Assembly: GCA_031274715.1 (NCBI GenBank) | Contig: JAISPT010000017.1 | Coordinates: 1 to 24,771 of the forward strand | DNA from: Azonexus sp. | Lineage (GTDB): Bacteria; Pseudomonadota; Gammaproteobacteria; Burkholderiales; Rhodocyclaceae | Reading direction: 5' to 3' | Length of the DNA stretch: 24,771 nt | Part shown: in pieces, positions 8,781 to 17,733 of the stretch | Position numbering within the stretch: position 1 is the stretch's first letter | Layout: each line of letters begins with the position of its first letter | The notes under the pieces: model-generated | Database searches by the model: none | What the model saw: only the letters and a program-made list of their open reading frames with translations | What the model was told of the DNA's origin: nothing | Program-made: the position numbers and the translations under genes

Positions 8781-11120
8781 TCAGCCAGCGGCGCCGCGCT
8801 GCAACCAGTAGAGCAGCGTGGCGTAGAGATTTTCCGGTTGGAAGGGCTTGGCGATGAAATCATTCATGCCGGCGGCCAAGCAGCGTTCCCGGTCTTCGGC
8901 GAAGGCGTTGGCGGTCATGGCCACGATCGGCGTGCGTTCCCGCCCGGCCAGACGGCGGATGCGCCGCGTTGCCTCAAGCCCGTCCAGGCGCGGCATTTGC
9001 ACGTCCATGATGATCAGGTCGTAGTTCTGTTCGCTGGCGAGTTGAACGGCGATTTCGCCGTCCTCGGCGATGTCGGTACTGAGGCCGGCGTCTTCGAGCA
9101 TGATCAGGGCGATTTCGCAGTTGATCGGTTCGTCCTCGACGAGCAGGATGCGGCGTCCGCCGTAGTCGGCCAGCAATTGCGCCTCGGCCGAACCGGCTGT
9201 GGCGGCGAGATGTTCCTGGCTGCTGCCCTTGTCCAGGCGGGCGGTAAACCAGAACACGCTGCCCTGACCCGGCGTGCTGTTGGCGCCGGCATCGCCACCC
9301 ATCAGGCCGGCGATGCGGCGGGTGATGGCCAGCCCGAGGCCGGTACCGCCATACTGGCGGGTGGTCGAGTTGTCGGCCTGCTCGAAGGTTGTGAACAGCC
9401 GCGGCAGCACATCTGGCGCGATACCGATGCCGCAGTCGGCGACTTCGAAGTGGAGCAGGGCGCTGGCCTCGTCTTCCTCCAACTGGCGCACGCGTAGCGC
9501 GATGGTGCCGTTCTCGCTGAACTTGATCGCATTGACGGCGTAGTTGAGCAACGCTTGCTGGAGTTGCGTCGGATCACCGAGCAGCGACCTGGCTAGCGGG
9601 CCGATCTCGGTGACCAGCCGGAGCTGTCTATCCTGCGCCCGTTCGTAGAGCATTGAGACGACGTTGGCGCACAAACTCTCGGGGTAGACCGGCACATGTT
9701 CGAGCGTGAATTTTCCGGCCTCGAGTTTGGAGAGGTCGAGGATCGCATTGATGATTTCGAGCAGGTGGTGACTGGCGCCTTCCAGCTTGTCGAGGCGTTC
9801 CATTTGCCGTGGTGACAGACTTTCCTGACGCATCAGGTAGGCCATGCCAGTGATGGCGTTGAGCGGGGTACGAATCTCGTGCGACATGTTGGCAAGGAAG
9901 CTGCTCTTGGCAACGTTGGCCGCCTCGGCGGCCTCTTTGGCGTGGCGCAGCTCGGCGGTCCGTTCGGCGACCTGGGCTTCGAGTTGTTGGCGATGTTCGG
10001 CCAAGTGCTGCTCGCTTTGCTTGAGTTGGCTGATGTCGGTATGGACGCCGACCATCCGCGTTGCCTTCCTCTGCTCGTCCCAAGCCACAATCTTGGCGAT
10101 GGTGCGAATCCACTTCCATTCGCCGGTGGCCGTCCGGCGCCGGTATTCGATGGTCTCCGGACCGCCGGTGGCGACGCACTGGTGGAAGGAGGCGATCATC
10201 GCCGGACGATCTTCTGGGTGGAGGTGGCGGATCCAGTCCTGGAGTCCGTTGTGCAAACTGTTGATCGCCTCGAAGCCCATTAACCGCTGATATTGCTCGG
10301 CGGCGCGGATGTTGCCGGTCGCCAGTTCGAGGTCGAACCAGGCCTGGTTGGCCACGTCGAGCGCCAGGCGCAGGCGTTCCTCGCTGACGCGCAAGGCCTG
10401 TTCGGTGTCGATCTGATCGGTGACGTCGCGGGCGATGCCGCACAGACCGACGATTTCGCCCCGTTCATTGCGGATCGGATGCATATGATTGTCGGCCCAG
10501 CCGATTTCGCCATTCGCTCTGCGGAAAATCTGCTTGACCTGGACGACCGACTGTCCAGCGAAAATTTGCTGGTCTTGCTGGTAATAGATGTCGGCGTAGC
10601 TTTCCGGGAAGAGGTCGTAATCGGTCCGGCCGACCAGTTCGCTCCAATGCGTCGTCGGCGAGATCAACCCGGCCATGGTCTGGCTGAGGACGGTGTAGAC
10701 GTGATTGCGGTTCTTGAAATAGATGAAATCGCTGGTGACTTCCAGCATTCCCTTCAAATCAGCCGACCGGGCGTTGAGTTCGCCACCCACCGCGAGATGG
10801 CGGGCATCCTGCAAGCGGATTTCACGCGACGGACCGCTGCGGTCGTGGTTGTCGACCATTTCACCCAGGTAGCAGCGGATGCGACCGTCGGCGTGGCGCA
10901 GGCGAATGTTGAATACGGACGGCAGAGCGCCATCGGCGAACAGGGTGGCTGCCAGATCGGCATCGTCGGCATGGACCAGGCGCGGCAACAGGCTGGGATC
11001 GGCGATCAAGTCGGCCGGCGGGTAGCCGAGCAGTTCCCGGCTGCCATCCACGGCGCAAAGAACCGGTGGGCTGCCCGGGGTATAGCGGATCTGGCAAGTT
11101 GATACGCTCGCTTCCGACAT
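8781..11120 (-). CDS. Hybrid sensor histidine kinase / response regulator with three PAS domains
   Basis: A 779-residue soluble protein with no transmembrane segment. In order: an N-terminal PAS-like region (about 10-110), PAS/PAC 2 (about 120-240, ending GLCGIARDVTDQ), PAS/PAC 3 (about 245-370, ending MVGVHTDISQ), a short coiled coil, HisKA with the H-box SHEIRTPLN (phosphorylated H414), HATPase with N-box NYAVNAIKFS, G1 DCGIGIAP and G2 GGTGLGLAI, then a receiver with DVQMP (D706) and lysine in AKPF (K758). No HPt domain follows, so phosphate must pass to a separate HPt protein. An ATG 27 bases further upstream is rejected because the AGGAGAG ribosome-binding site for 11120 lies within that extension. 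It is divergent from the KdpD-like gene. The signal sensed is unknown. Confidence 0.93.
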   Translation of the reverse strand: MSEASVSTCQIRYTPGSPPVLCAVDGSRELLGYPPADLIADPSLLPRLVHADDADLAATLFADGALPSVFNIRLRHADGRIRCYLGEMVDNHDRSGPSREIRLQDARHLAVGGELNARSADLKGMLEVTSDFIYFKNRNHVYTVLSQTMAGLISPTTHWSELVGRTDYDLFPESYADIYYQQDQQIFAGQSVVQVKQIFRRANGEIGWADNHMHPIRNERGEIVGLCGIARDVTDQIDTEQALRVSEERLRLALDVANQAWFDLELATGNIRAAEQYQRLMGFEAINSLHNGLQDWIRHLHPEDRPAMIASFHQCVATGGPETIEYRRRTATGEWKWIRTIAKIVAWDEQRKATRMVGVHTDISQLKQSEQHLAEHRQQLEAQVAERTAELRHAKEAAEAANVAKSSFLANMSHEIRTPLNAITGMAYLMRQESLSPRQMERLDKLEGASHHLLEIINAILDLSKLEAGKFTLEHVPVYPESLCANVVSMLYERAQDRQLRLVTEIGPLARSLLGDPTQLQQALLNYAVNAIKFSENGTIALRVRQLEEDEASALLHFEVADCGIGIAPDVLPRLFTTFEQADNSTTRQYGGTGLGLAITRRIAGLMGGDAGANSTPGQGSVFWFTARLDKGSSQEHLAATAGSAEAQLLADYGGRRILLVEDEPINCEIALIMLEDAGLSTDIAEDGEIAVQLASEQNYDLIIMDVQMPRLDGLEATRRIRRLAGRERTPIVAMTANAFAEDRERCLAAGMNDFIAKPFQPENLYATLLYWLQRGAAG

Positions 11121-11300
11121 CGTTGATCTCTCCTCATCGTCCATCATAGCGCCTGCCGGGAGCGGCCGCCTCGGTCAGGGTCAAATTTCGGTCGCCCGGT
11201 GTCATCAGCGTGGCGTTGCTGCCGGGTGGCCGTGGGTACCTTGGCTATGTTCCGGTTTTTGATAGCATTTTTATACCGGCCTCCCTAGTATTGCGCGGTA

Positions 11301-12794
11301 ATGAAATTTCCCGCCAACACGGCCCTCCGCCCGCTCCTCATCGGTTATTTCTGGGCGCTTGTCGCACCGTTGCTGGAGACGGTAGTGCTCAGCCCGTTCT
11401 ATCGGACGCTCGACCTCTCCAACGCGGCGCTGCTCTACGTGCTCGGCGTAGTCGTCGTCGCCATCCGCTTCGGCCCTGGCGCCGCCGCGCTGGCATCGCT
11501 GATCGCTTCGCTGTGCTTCGCTCATGTGTTCGTGCCGCCGCATTTTTCACTGGCCATCACCGAGCCGGCCAACTTGGTCACGGCCTTGCTGATGTTGTCG
11601 GTGGCGCTGTTGGTCGGCCACATGACCGCACGTATGAAGCGGACGGCCGACTATGCCGTGCAACGCTCGCGCGAGCACGCGATGCTATACGACCTGGGGC
11701 AGGGGCTGGCCGGCGCGCCGGACCGGCAAGCGGTGATCGCCGCGGCCCGCGATTTCTACATCCGCCTGCTCGATGCCAGCAACATCCACATCTATCTCCC
11801 GGAAGACTATCAGGACGAGCAGGCAGATATCTCGAAACAGGTGCGCGAGTGCGCCGAACGCCGCGAGATCATTTCCCGTCCCGCCGGCAACGACCGCTTT
11901 CATGCGCTGGTGCCGCTGGCGACGCCGATGGGTGTTTCCGGTGTGTTTAGCTTTGAGGTCGGTTCGCGCCGGCTGGGTAGTCAGGACGCGGTGCAGTTCA
12001 TCGAGACGGCGGCCTCGGTTGTCGCCGTCGCCCTGGAGCGGGCGCATTATGCCGAGCACGCCCGCCGCAGCGAGTTGCAGAACGCCTCGGAAAGCCTGCG
12101 CAGCTCGATTCTGGCGGCGCTTTCGCACGATCTGCGCACGCCCCTGACAGCGCTGGTCGGCATGGCCGAAACGGTCAGCCTCGGCAAGATTTCCCCGGAG
12201 CGGCAGCGGCACATGCTGGAGGGCATCCGCGACCGGGCGCTGTCGATCAGCCAGCAGATGACCAAGCTGCTCGACATGGCCAAGCTGAGCGCCGGCAAGC
12301 TGGAACTCAACACCGCCTGGCAGCCGATCGACGAGGTTGTCGGTGCCACGCTGCAACTGGTCAAGGCGCAGTGGAAGGAGCGCGAGATTACTGTCGACCT
12401 GCCGTCCGATCTGCCGCCGGTGAATATCGACGCGGTACTGGTTGAGCGCGTGCTGTGGAACCTGATCGAGAACGCCATCAAGTACGCGCCGACAGAGACG
12501 CCGATTGAAATGCGCGCCGACCGCGTTGGCGAGACGATGGAAATCGAGGTTTGCGACGCTGGCCCGGGACTGGCGCCGGAAACGATGGACAGGATTTTCG
12601 ACCGCTTCCAACGCGGCAAGGCCGAATCCAACCTGCCCGGCATCGGTCTCGGCCTATCCATCGCCAAGACCATCATCGTCGCTCACGGCGGCAGTTTGTC
12701 GGCACACAATCGCAGCGGCGGCGGCTCCTGTTTCCGCATCGTGCTGCCGCTCGGCACGCCACCCTGTTTCGACACCGCCGAGGCAGCGTCATGA
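11301..12794 (+). CDS. KdpD-like sensor histidine kinase lacking the KdpD/USP N-terminal half
   Basis: A 497-residue membrane kinase. DUF4118 transmembrane segments occupy about residues 11-108 (four helices), followed by a GAF-like region (about 125-248), HisKA with SHDLRTPLTAL (H276), N-box ENAIKYAP (N391), G1 DAGPGLAP and G2 GIGLGL (447-452). This is the C-terminal architecture of KdpD. Full KdpD is about 900 residues and starts with a Walker-type KdpD domain and a USP domain, which are missing. The ATG at 11301 has only a weak GCGG before it. Its TGA overlaps the response-regulator ATG. No kdpFABC potassium-pump genes are in the window, so control of potassium uptake is not supported locally. 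Confidence 0.9.
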   Translation: MKFPANTALRPLLIGYFWALVAPLLETVVLSPFYRTLDLSNAALLYVLGVVVVAIRFGPGAAALASLIASLCFAHVFVPPHFSLAITEPANLVTALLMLSVALLVGHMTARMKRTADYAVQRSREHAMLYDLGQGLAGAPDRQAVIAAARDFYIRLLDASNIHIYLPEDYQDEQADISKQVRECAERREIISRPAGNDRFHALVPLATPMGVSGVFSFEVGSRRLGSQDAVQFIETAASVVAVALERAHYAEHARRSELQNASESLRSSILAALSHDLRTPLTALVGMAETVSLGKISPERQRHMLEGIRDRALSISQQMTKLLDMAKLSAGKLELNTAWQPIDEVVGATLQLVKAQWKEREITVDLPSDLPPVNIDAVLVERVLWNLIENAIKYAPTETPIEMRADRVGETMEIEVCDAGPGLAPETMDRIFDRFQRGKAESNLPGIGLGLSIAKTIIVAHGGSLSAHNRSGGGSCFRIVLPLGTPPCFDTAEAAS

Positions 12795-13480
12795 GCGCGC
12801 CGGAAACCATCCTGGTCGTCGAGGACGAGCGGCAGATTCGCGAGGCCGTCGTCGCCGCGCTCGAAGGCGAGGGCTTCCAGGTCTGCGAGGCCGGCACCGC
12901 CGCTCATGCCGCCGTCCAGGCCGCCGGGCGGCGGCCCGATCTGGTCATCCTTGATCTTGGCCTACCCGACCGCGACGGTGTCGATTTCATCCGCGATTAC
13001 CGCGCCTGGTCGAACACCCCGATCCTGATTCTGTCGGCGCGCACGCAGGAAACCAGCAAGATCGACGCCCTTGATGCCGGGGCCGACGACTACTTGGGCA
13101 AGCCCTTCGGCGTCGGCGAACTGCTGGCCCGGGTGCGCGCCCTGTTGCGCCGCCGCCTACCCGGCACACCGTTGCCCGATCCGCTGATCCATTTCGGCGA
13201 GTTCGCCATCGATTGCGTCAATCGTGCCGTCAGCCGTAATGGCGAGGCGCTGCACCTGACCCAGATTGAATACCGCCTGCTGGTTTTCCTCGCCGCCAAC
13301 CCGAGCCGGGTGCTGACCCATCGCCACCTGCTGGGCCAGGTCTGGGGCGGCCAGGCGGTGGAAAACCACCAGTACCTGCGCGTCTACGTCGGCCACCTGC
13401 GCCAGAAGATCGAGGCCGACCCGGCGCAGCCCCGGCACATCCTGACCGAGATCGGCGTTGGCTATCGTTTTGAACCCTAA
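12791..13480 (+). CDS. KdpE-like OmpR-family response regulator
   Basis: A 229-residue protein. The receiver domain (5-118) has acidic pair E11/D12, phosphoacceptor D55 in ILDLGLPD, and K104 in GKPF. The C-terminal winged-helix DNA-binding domain (about 130-228) contains LTQIEYRLLVFLAANPSRVLTH and ends HILTEIGVGYRFEP, close to KdpE. The ATGA overlap with the kinase gene means the two are translated together as a pair. The target genes are not visible. The fixABCX operon begins 53 bases downstream on the same strand, so read-through or regulation of that operon is possible but unproven. Confidence 0.93.
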   Translation: MSAPETILVVEDERQIREAVVAALEGEGFQVCEAGTAAHAAVQAAGRRPDLVILDLGLPDRDGVDFIRDYRAWSNTPILILSARTQETSKIDALDAGADDYLGKPFGVGELLARVRALLRRRLPGTPLPDPLIHFGEFAIDCVNRAVSRNGEALHLTQIEYRLLVFLAANPSRVLTHRHLLGQVWGGQAVENHQYLRVYVGHLRQKIEADPAQPRHILTEIGVGYRFEP

Positions 13481-13533
13481 GGCTGCACACTAATCGTTTA
13501 ACCTTTTTCATTACCGCAAACCTGACTGAAATC

Positions 13534-14406
13534 ATGAACATCGTCGTCTGCATCAAGCAGGTTCCCGACAGCACCCATATCCGGGTGCACCCGGTGACCA
13601 ACACCATCATGCGGCAGGGCGTCCCTGCCATCATCAACCCCTATGACCTGTTCGCCATCGAGGAGGCCCTGCGCATCCGCGACGCGCATGGCGGCAAGGT
13701 CACCGTCATCACCATGGGGCCGCCGCCGGCCGCGGTGGCGCTACGCAAGGCGCTGGCCTACGGTTGCGACGAGGCGGTGCTGATCACTGACAAGCTTTTC
13801 TCCGGCGCCGACACGCTGGCCACTTCCTACGTACTGGCCTCGGCCATCGCCACGCTCGGCAAGGAGCAGCCGGTCGACCTGGTGTTCACCGGCAAGCAAA
13901 CCATTGACGGCGATACCGCCCAGGTCGGGCCGGGCATTGCCAAGCGCCTCAATCTGGAACTCTTGACCTATGTCTCGAAGATCGTCGCCGTCAACCGCGA
14001 AGTTGGGAAAAATACGGGGAAGATCCAAGTCGAGCGGCGGGCCGAGGGTGGCGTCCAGTTGCTTGAGACGCGCTTGCCGGCACTGATCACCATGCTCGAA
14101 GGCACAAACGAGATCCGCTTCGGCTCGGCGCCCGACATGTTCCGCGCGGCGCGCGCCGAAATTCGCACCTGGGACCGAGAGTCGGCGGGCATCGAGGACC
14201 TCAAGAAGGTCGGCCTGAAAGGCAGCCCGACCGTCGTCAGCCGCGTCTTCGGACCGACACCACGGGCCGAGAAGGCGCAGCAGATCGCCTTCGATCCGGC
14301 GGCGCCGCAGGCTGCGACCGATGCGCTGCTGGAGAAAGTGCTGGCCGAGATTCCCAAGGTCGGTAAGGAACTGGAACGCCACAAGGCGGGAGCAAACCAT
14401 GAGTAA
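13534..14406 (+). CDS. fixA: Electron transfer flavoprotein beta subunit, FixA type
   Basis: A 290-residue protein, longer than housekeeping EtfB (about 250). It begins MNIVVCIKQVPDSTHIRV and carries INPYDLFAIEEALR (34-47) and the nucleotide-binding signature FTGKQTIDGDTAQVGPGIA (118-136), characteristic of the Fix branch. With FixB it forms the flavin-containing dimer that accepts electrons from NADH. In the bifurcating FixABCX complex one electron goes to quinone and one to low-potential ferredoxin or flavodoxin, which can feed nitrogenase. It is first in a tight four-gene operon. Its stop lies inside the start region of fixB (8-base overlap). No clear ribosome-binding site or sigma-54 promoter was found upstream. 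Confidence 0.93.
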   Translation: MNIVVCIKQVPDSTHIRVHPVTNTIMRQGVPAIINPYDLFAIEEALRIRDAHGGKVTVITMGPPPAAVALRKALAYGCDEAVLITDKLFSGADTLATSYVLASAIATLGKEQPVDLVFTGKQTIDGDTAQVGPGIAKRLNLELLTYVSKIVAVNREVGKNTGKIQVERRAEGGVQLLETRLPALITMLEGTNEIRFGSAPDMFRAARAEIRTWDRESAGIEDLKKVGLKGSPTVVSRVFGPTPRAEKAQQIAFDPAAPQAATDALLEKVLAEIPKVGKELERHKAGANHE

Positions 14407-15475
14407 TGCCAAGACCGACAAGCCGATCAAAAAACGCAAGGTCAAACTGGAAGGCGATCTGCTCAACTACAAGGGCGTCTGGGTTCTGGTCGAGAGCGAG
14501 CGTGGCCATGTTCACCCGGTGTCCTGGGAATTGATGGGGCAGGGGCGGCTGCTCGCTGACCAGCTTGGTGTCGAACTGTGCGGCGTCGTCATGGGGGCGC
14601 CCGGCCCGGAATTGCAGGCGCAGTGCGAGGCCGCCTTCGCCTATGGGGCCGACCGCTGCTACCGCGTCGCCAGCCCGGTGCTGGCCGACTACCGCAACGT
14701 GCCCTACACCCAGGCGCTGACCGACCTGGTCAACCAGTTCAAGCCGGAAATCATGCTGCTCGGCGCTACCACGCTCGGCCGCGACCTGGCCGGCTCGGTG
14801 GCGACCACACTGAAAACCGGCTTGACCGCCGACTGTACCGAACTGGCGATCGACCCGGAGGACCGCTGCCTGTTGTCGACGCGGCCGACCTTCGGCGGCA
14901 GCCTGCTGTGCACCATCGTGACGCTGAACTACCGGCCGCAGATGGCCACTGTGCGCCATCGCGTGATGCCGATGCCGGAGGCGCAGCCGGAACGTAGCGG
15001 CCTGATCGTCGACGTCGATCCGCACTTGGTCGAGACCGACGTGATCACCAAGATTCTCGATTTCGTGCCCGATGATCAGTCCGGCAAGCCACAACTGCCC
15101 TATGCCGAAATGATCGTTTCCGGCGGCAAGGGTCTGGGCAAGGCGGAGAACTTCAAGCTGGTTTGGGATCTGGCCAAGACCCTGGGCGCCGAAGTCGGCG
15201 CCTCGCGGGCGGCGATTCACGCCGGCTGGATCGCTGCCGACCGCCAGGTCGGCCAGACCGGCAAGACGGTGCGCCCGGCGCTCTACATCGCTGCTGGCAT
15301 TTCCGGTGCCATCCAGCACCGGGTCGGCATGGAAGCCTCCGATTGCATCATCGCCATCAACAACGATCCGAGCGCGCCGATCTTCGATTTCGCCCACTAC
15401 GCCATCGTCGGCGATTGCGTGCAGGTGCTGCCGGCGCTGCAAAAAACCTTCGCCGCCTACCTCGGCAAGTCGTGA
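14399..15475 (+). CDS. fixB: Electron transfer flavoprotein alpha subunit, FixB type
   Basis: A 358-residue protein. The N-terminal part includes GVWVLVESERGHVHPVSWEL and LGATTLGRDLAGSVA (121-135). The C-terminal FAD-binding domain shows GASRAAIHAGW, GQTGKTVRPALYIAAGISGAIQH (285-307) and IIAINNDPSAPIF (317-329), the ETF-alpha signature. The ATG at 14399 overlaps the end of fixA by 8 bases and has GGGAG upstream. The longer open frame beginning at 14321 is a shadow inside fixA. The lysine-rich N-terminus (KPIKKRKVK) has no room for the extra ferredoxin domain found in some FixB/EtfA proteins. Confidence 0.93.
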   Translation: MSNAKTDKPIKKRKVKLEGDLLNYKGVWVLVESERGHVHPVSWELMGQGRLLADQLGVELCGVVMGAPGPELQAQCEAAFAYGADRCYRVASPVLADYRNVPYTQALTDLVNQFKPEIMLLGATTLGRDLAGSVATTLKTGLTADCTELAIDPEDRCLLSTRPTFGGSLLCTIVTLNYRPQMATVRHRVMPMPEAQPERSGLIVDVDPHLVETDVITKILDFVPDDQSGKPQLPYAEMIVSGGKGLGKAENFKLVWDLAKTLGAEVGASRAAIHAGWIAADRQVGQTGKTVRPALYIAAGISGAIQHRVGMEASDCIIAINNDPSAPIFDFAHYAIVGDCVQVLPALQKTFAAYLGKS

Positions 15476-15484
15476 GAACAAAAC

Positions 15485-16795
15485 ATGAACCAGCCCACTG
15501 AAAAATTCGACGTCATCGTCGTCGGCGCCGGCCCGGCCGGCAATGCCGCCGCCTACACGCTGGCCAAGGCCGGCAAGAAGGTCCTGCAACTGGAACGGGG
15601 CGAATACCCCGGCTCCAAGAACGTGCAGGGCGCCATCCTCTATGCCGACGCGCTGGAAAAAATCATTCCCGATTTCCGCGACTCGGCACCGCTTGAACGA
15701 CACGTGGTCGAGCAGCGGATGTGGTTGATGGAGGAGCAGTCGCACCTCGGCACTCATTTCCGTTCCGATCAATACAACCAGCAACCAGGCAACCGCTACA
15801 CCATCATTCGCGCCCGCTTCGACAAGTGGTTCTCGGACCAGGTGCAGCAAGCCGGCGCCCTGGTGCTGTGCGAAATGACCGTCACGGAGTTGCTGAAGGA
15901 CGAGAGCGGTCGCGTCATCGGCGTCAATGTGGACCGTGAGAACGGCCGTATCTACGCCGACGCGGTGATCCTGGCCGACGGTGTCAACTCGCTGGTGGCC
16001 AGCCGTGCCGGTCTGCGCGAGGACATCAAGCCGGCGGCGGTGGCGCTGGGGGTCAAGGAAATCATCTTCATGCCCAAGGAGACCATCGACGCCCGCTTCA
16101 ACCTGACCGGCCAGGAAGGCGCGGTCATCGAAATGTTCGGCAGCATTTCCGAAGGCATGGTCGGCACCGGCTTCCTGTACACCAATAAGGACTCGATCTC
16201 GGTTGGCATCGGCTGCATGCTGTCCGACATGAAACAGCAGCAGACCACGCCGGTCGAGTTACTGGAGAAACTCAAGCGGCATCCGTCGGTGGCGCCGCTG
16301 ATCGCTGGCGGTGAGACGCGTGAATATGCCGCTCACCTGCTGCCCGAAGGCGGCTACGACGCGCTGCCCAAGTTGTACGGCGAAGGCTGGATGCTGGTCG
16401 GCGATTCTGCCGGCTTCCTCAACGCGGTGCACCGCGAAGGCTCCAACCTGGCCATGACTACCGGCCGCCTGGCCGCCGAGACGCTGCTCGAACTGTTCGC
16501 CGCCGGCCAGCCGGCCAGCGCAACCAACCTGGCCCGCTACCAGGCCCGGCTGGACGAGAGTTTCGTCATGAAGGACCTGAAAAAATACCGCAAAATTCCC
16601 GGCATGCTCGATCGCCAGCGGCAATTTGTGGCCGACTATCCGGGGCTGCTCAACCAGGCGGCATTCAATTTCTTCTCGGTCGATGGCCGCGACAAAGAGG
16701 CCAAGGAAAAGGAAATCATCGCCTCCTTCCGCCAACGGCGATCGCTGTTCGGCCTGCTCGGCGATGCATTCCGCGTCTGGCGCGCTACCCGTTAG
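15485..16795 (+). CDS. fixC: FixC, ETF-quinone oxidoreductase-like flavoprotein
   Basis: A 436-residue flavoprotein of the ETF:quinone oxidoreductase/geranylgeranyl reductase superfamily. The Rossmann FAD motif GAGPAG is at 14-19, followed by LERGEYPGSKNVQG (36-49), the ILADGVNS motif (161-168) and GDSAGFLNAVHREGSN (305-320). FixC takes electrons from FixAB and passes the higher-potential electron to quinone at the membrane. Its length fits FixC. It begins 9 bases after fixB and ends 10 bases before fixX. Confidence 0.94.
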   Translation: MNQPTEKFDVIVVGAGPAGNAAAYTLAKAGKKVLQLERGEYPGSKNVQGAILYADALEKIIPDFRDSAPLERHVVEQRMWLMEEQSHLGTHFRSDQYNQQPGNRYTIIRARFDKWFSDQVQQAGALVLCEMTVTELLKDESGRVIGVNVDRENGRIYADAVILADGVNSLVASRAGLREDIKPAAVALGVKEIIFMPKETIDARFNLTGQEGAVIEMFGSISEGMVGTGFLYTNKDSISVGIGCMLSDMKQQQTTPVELLEKLKRHPSVAPLIAGGETREYAAHLLPEGGYDALPKLYGEGWMLVGDSAGFLNAVHREGSNLAMTTGRLAAETLLELFAAGQPASATNLARYQARLDESFVMKDLKKYRKIPGMLDRQRQFVADYPGLLNQAAFNFFSVDGRDKEAKEKEIIASFRQRRSLFGLLGDAFRVWRATR

Positions 16796-16805
16796 GAAAA
16801 GAACG

Positions 16806-17090
16806 ATGATCAAAGTTGAAGAAAAGCTCTACCAGAACCGCTATCGGGTCGACGCCGACCGACCGCACATCCGCATTCGCAATCCCGAGCTGTGCAACGA
16901 GCAGTGCGATACGCATGCCTGCACGGTGTGCTGCCCGGCCGGCTGCTGGTCCTTCGAGGACGGCAAGATCGGCCTGATTACCGACGGCTGCCTGGAATGC
17001 GGTACTTGCCGCGTGATCTGCGATAAATTCGCGAACGTGGACTGGAACTACCCGCGCGCCGGTTTCGGCATCCTGTTCAAGTTCGGCTGA
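16806..17090 (+). CDS. fixX: FixX, ferredoxin-like protein
   Basis: A 94-residue protein with ten cysteines: C30, C34, C39, C42, C43, C47, C62, C65, C68 and C72. CLECGTCRVIC (62-72) is a classic Cx2Cx2Cx3C [4Fe-4S] motif. The earlier CTVCCPAGC resembles the second cluster region of FixX. FixX works with FixC to carry electrons out of FixAB. AGGAAAAG precedes the ATG at 16806. The open frame beginning at 16626 is a shadow within fixC. The stop codon at 17088-17090 abuts the stop of the convergent ferritin-like gene. Confidence 0.93.
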   Translation: MIKVEEKLYQNRYRVDADRPHIRIRNPELCNEQCDTHACTVCCPAGCWSFEDGKIGLITDGCLECGTCRVICDKFANVDWNYPRAGFGILFKFG

Positions 17091-17582
17091 TCACTTGTCG
17101 ACCGGGAGGCGGGCCAACTCCGCCTCCAGTTGCGCCACGTGGTCGGCTTCCTCGCTGGCGAACTCGCCGGCCAGCGTGCGCACACGCGGGTTCGTCGTCA
17201 TCGCGGCGATATTGGCGTAGAAAGCGTGGCTACGCCGTTCGCCGTCCAGAGCCAAGGCTAGCGCCCTGGCCACGTCGAGAAAGCCATCCACCCCTTCCCG
17301 GCCGGCCGCTTCCGGGCTACAGCCGTCCGGCCAGCGGTATTCCTCCGGGCGCAGCCGTGGCGGGCGGTGAAAGCCACCACGCTCAATGGCATCCTGCAGG
17401 TGCAGCCGGGAATAGTGGGCCATGCGCTCGAAGAAACGGACCACCTCCGGGTTGCCCTGAGTTTCCATGGCCGCCGAGAGTTCCTCATAACGGCGGGCGG
17501 AGTCGCCTTCGAGAGCGATGGCGTGGGCGAGAAACAGATGCAAGTCTTCCATGGCGGCGCTTTCCAGTCGGTCGGAAGCCAT
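17091..17582 (-). CDS. Ferritin-like (rubrerythrin-type) protein
   Basis: A 163-residue four-helix protein of the ferritin-like superfamily. Candidate di-iron ligands are E25 in ALEGDSARRYEEL, E52 and H61 in FFERMAHYSRLH, E115 in DGERRSHAFY, and E145/H148 in SEEADHVAQL (ExxH). The second-helix ExxH is irregular (SRLH), so metal binding should be tested. Similar ferritin-like genes occur beside nitrogen-fixation genes (recollection), which fits its position next to fixX. It is transcribed toward fixX with zero bases between the two stop codons, so both transcripts must terminate inside the opposite gene. Confidence 0.82.
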   Translation of the reverse strand: MASDRLESAAMEDLHLFLAHAIALEGDSARRYEELSAAMETQGNPEVVRFFERMAHYSRLHLQDAIERGGFHRPPRLRPEEYRWPDGCSPEAAGREGVDGFLDVARALALALDGERRSHAFYANIAAMTTNPRVRTLAGEFASEEADHVAQLEAELARLPVDK

Positions 17583-17733
17583 AATCTACCGCGATTTCAG
17601 ATTTTCAGCGGCATGCCTTTGTAGTTCCGGCCGTGGCTACGGGGTTTCCCGTGAGGGAAATCAAAATGACTGAACCGTGAATCCGGTAATCTGGTCAACC
17701 ATCACCGCGTTGCGCCGATGGCACCCAGGAGTC

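Noticed and set aside
13481..13533. Sigma-54 (-24/-12) promoter before fixA
   Set aside because: No TGGC-N8-TTGC arrangement is present in the 53 bases. Any NifA-type promoter would have to lie elsewhere.
14237..15850. 537-codon minus-strand open frame
   Set aside because: It is antisense to fixA, fixB and fixC, which are secure by homology. The translated product resembles nothing and reflects codon bias.
16626..16805. Upstream extension of the fixX frame
   Set aside because: It overlaps fixC in another frame. fixX starts at 16806 with its own ribosome-binding site.
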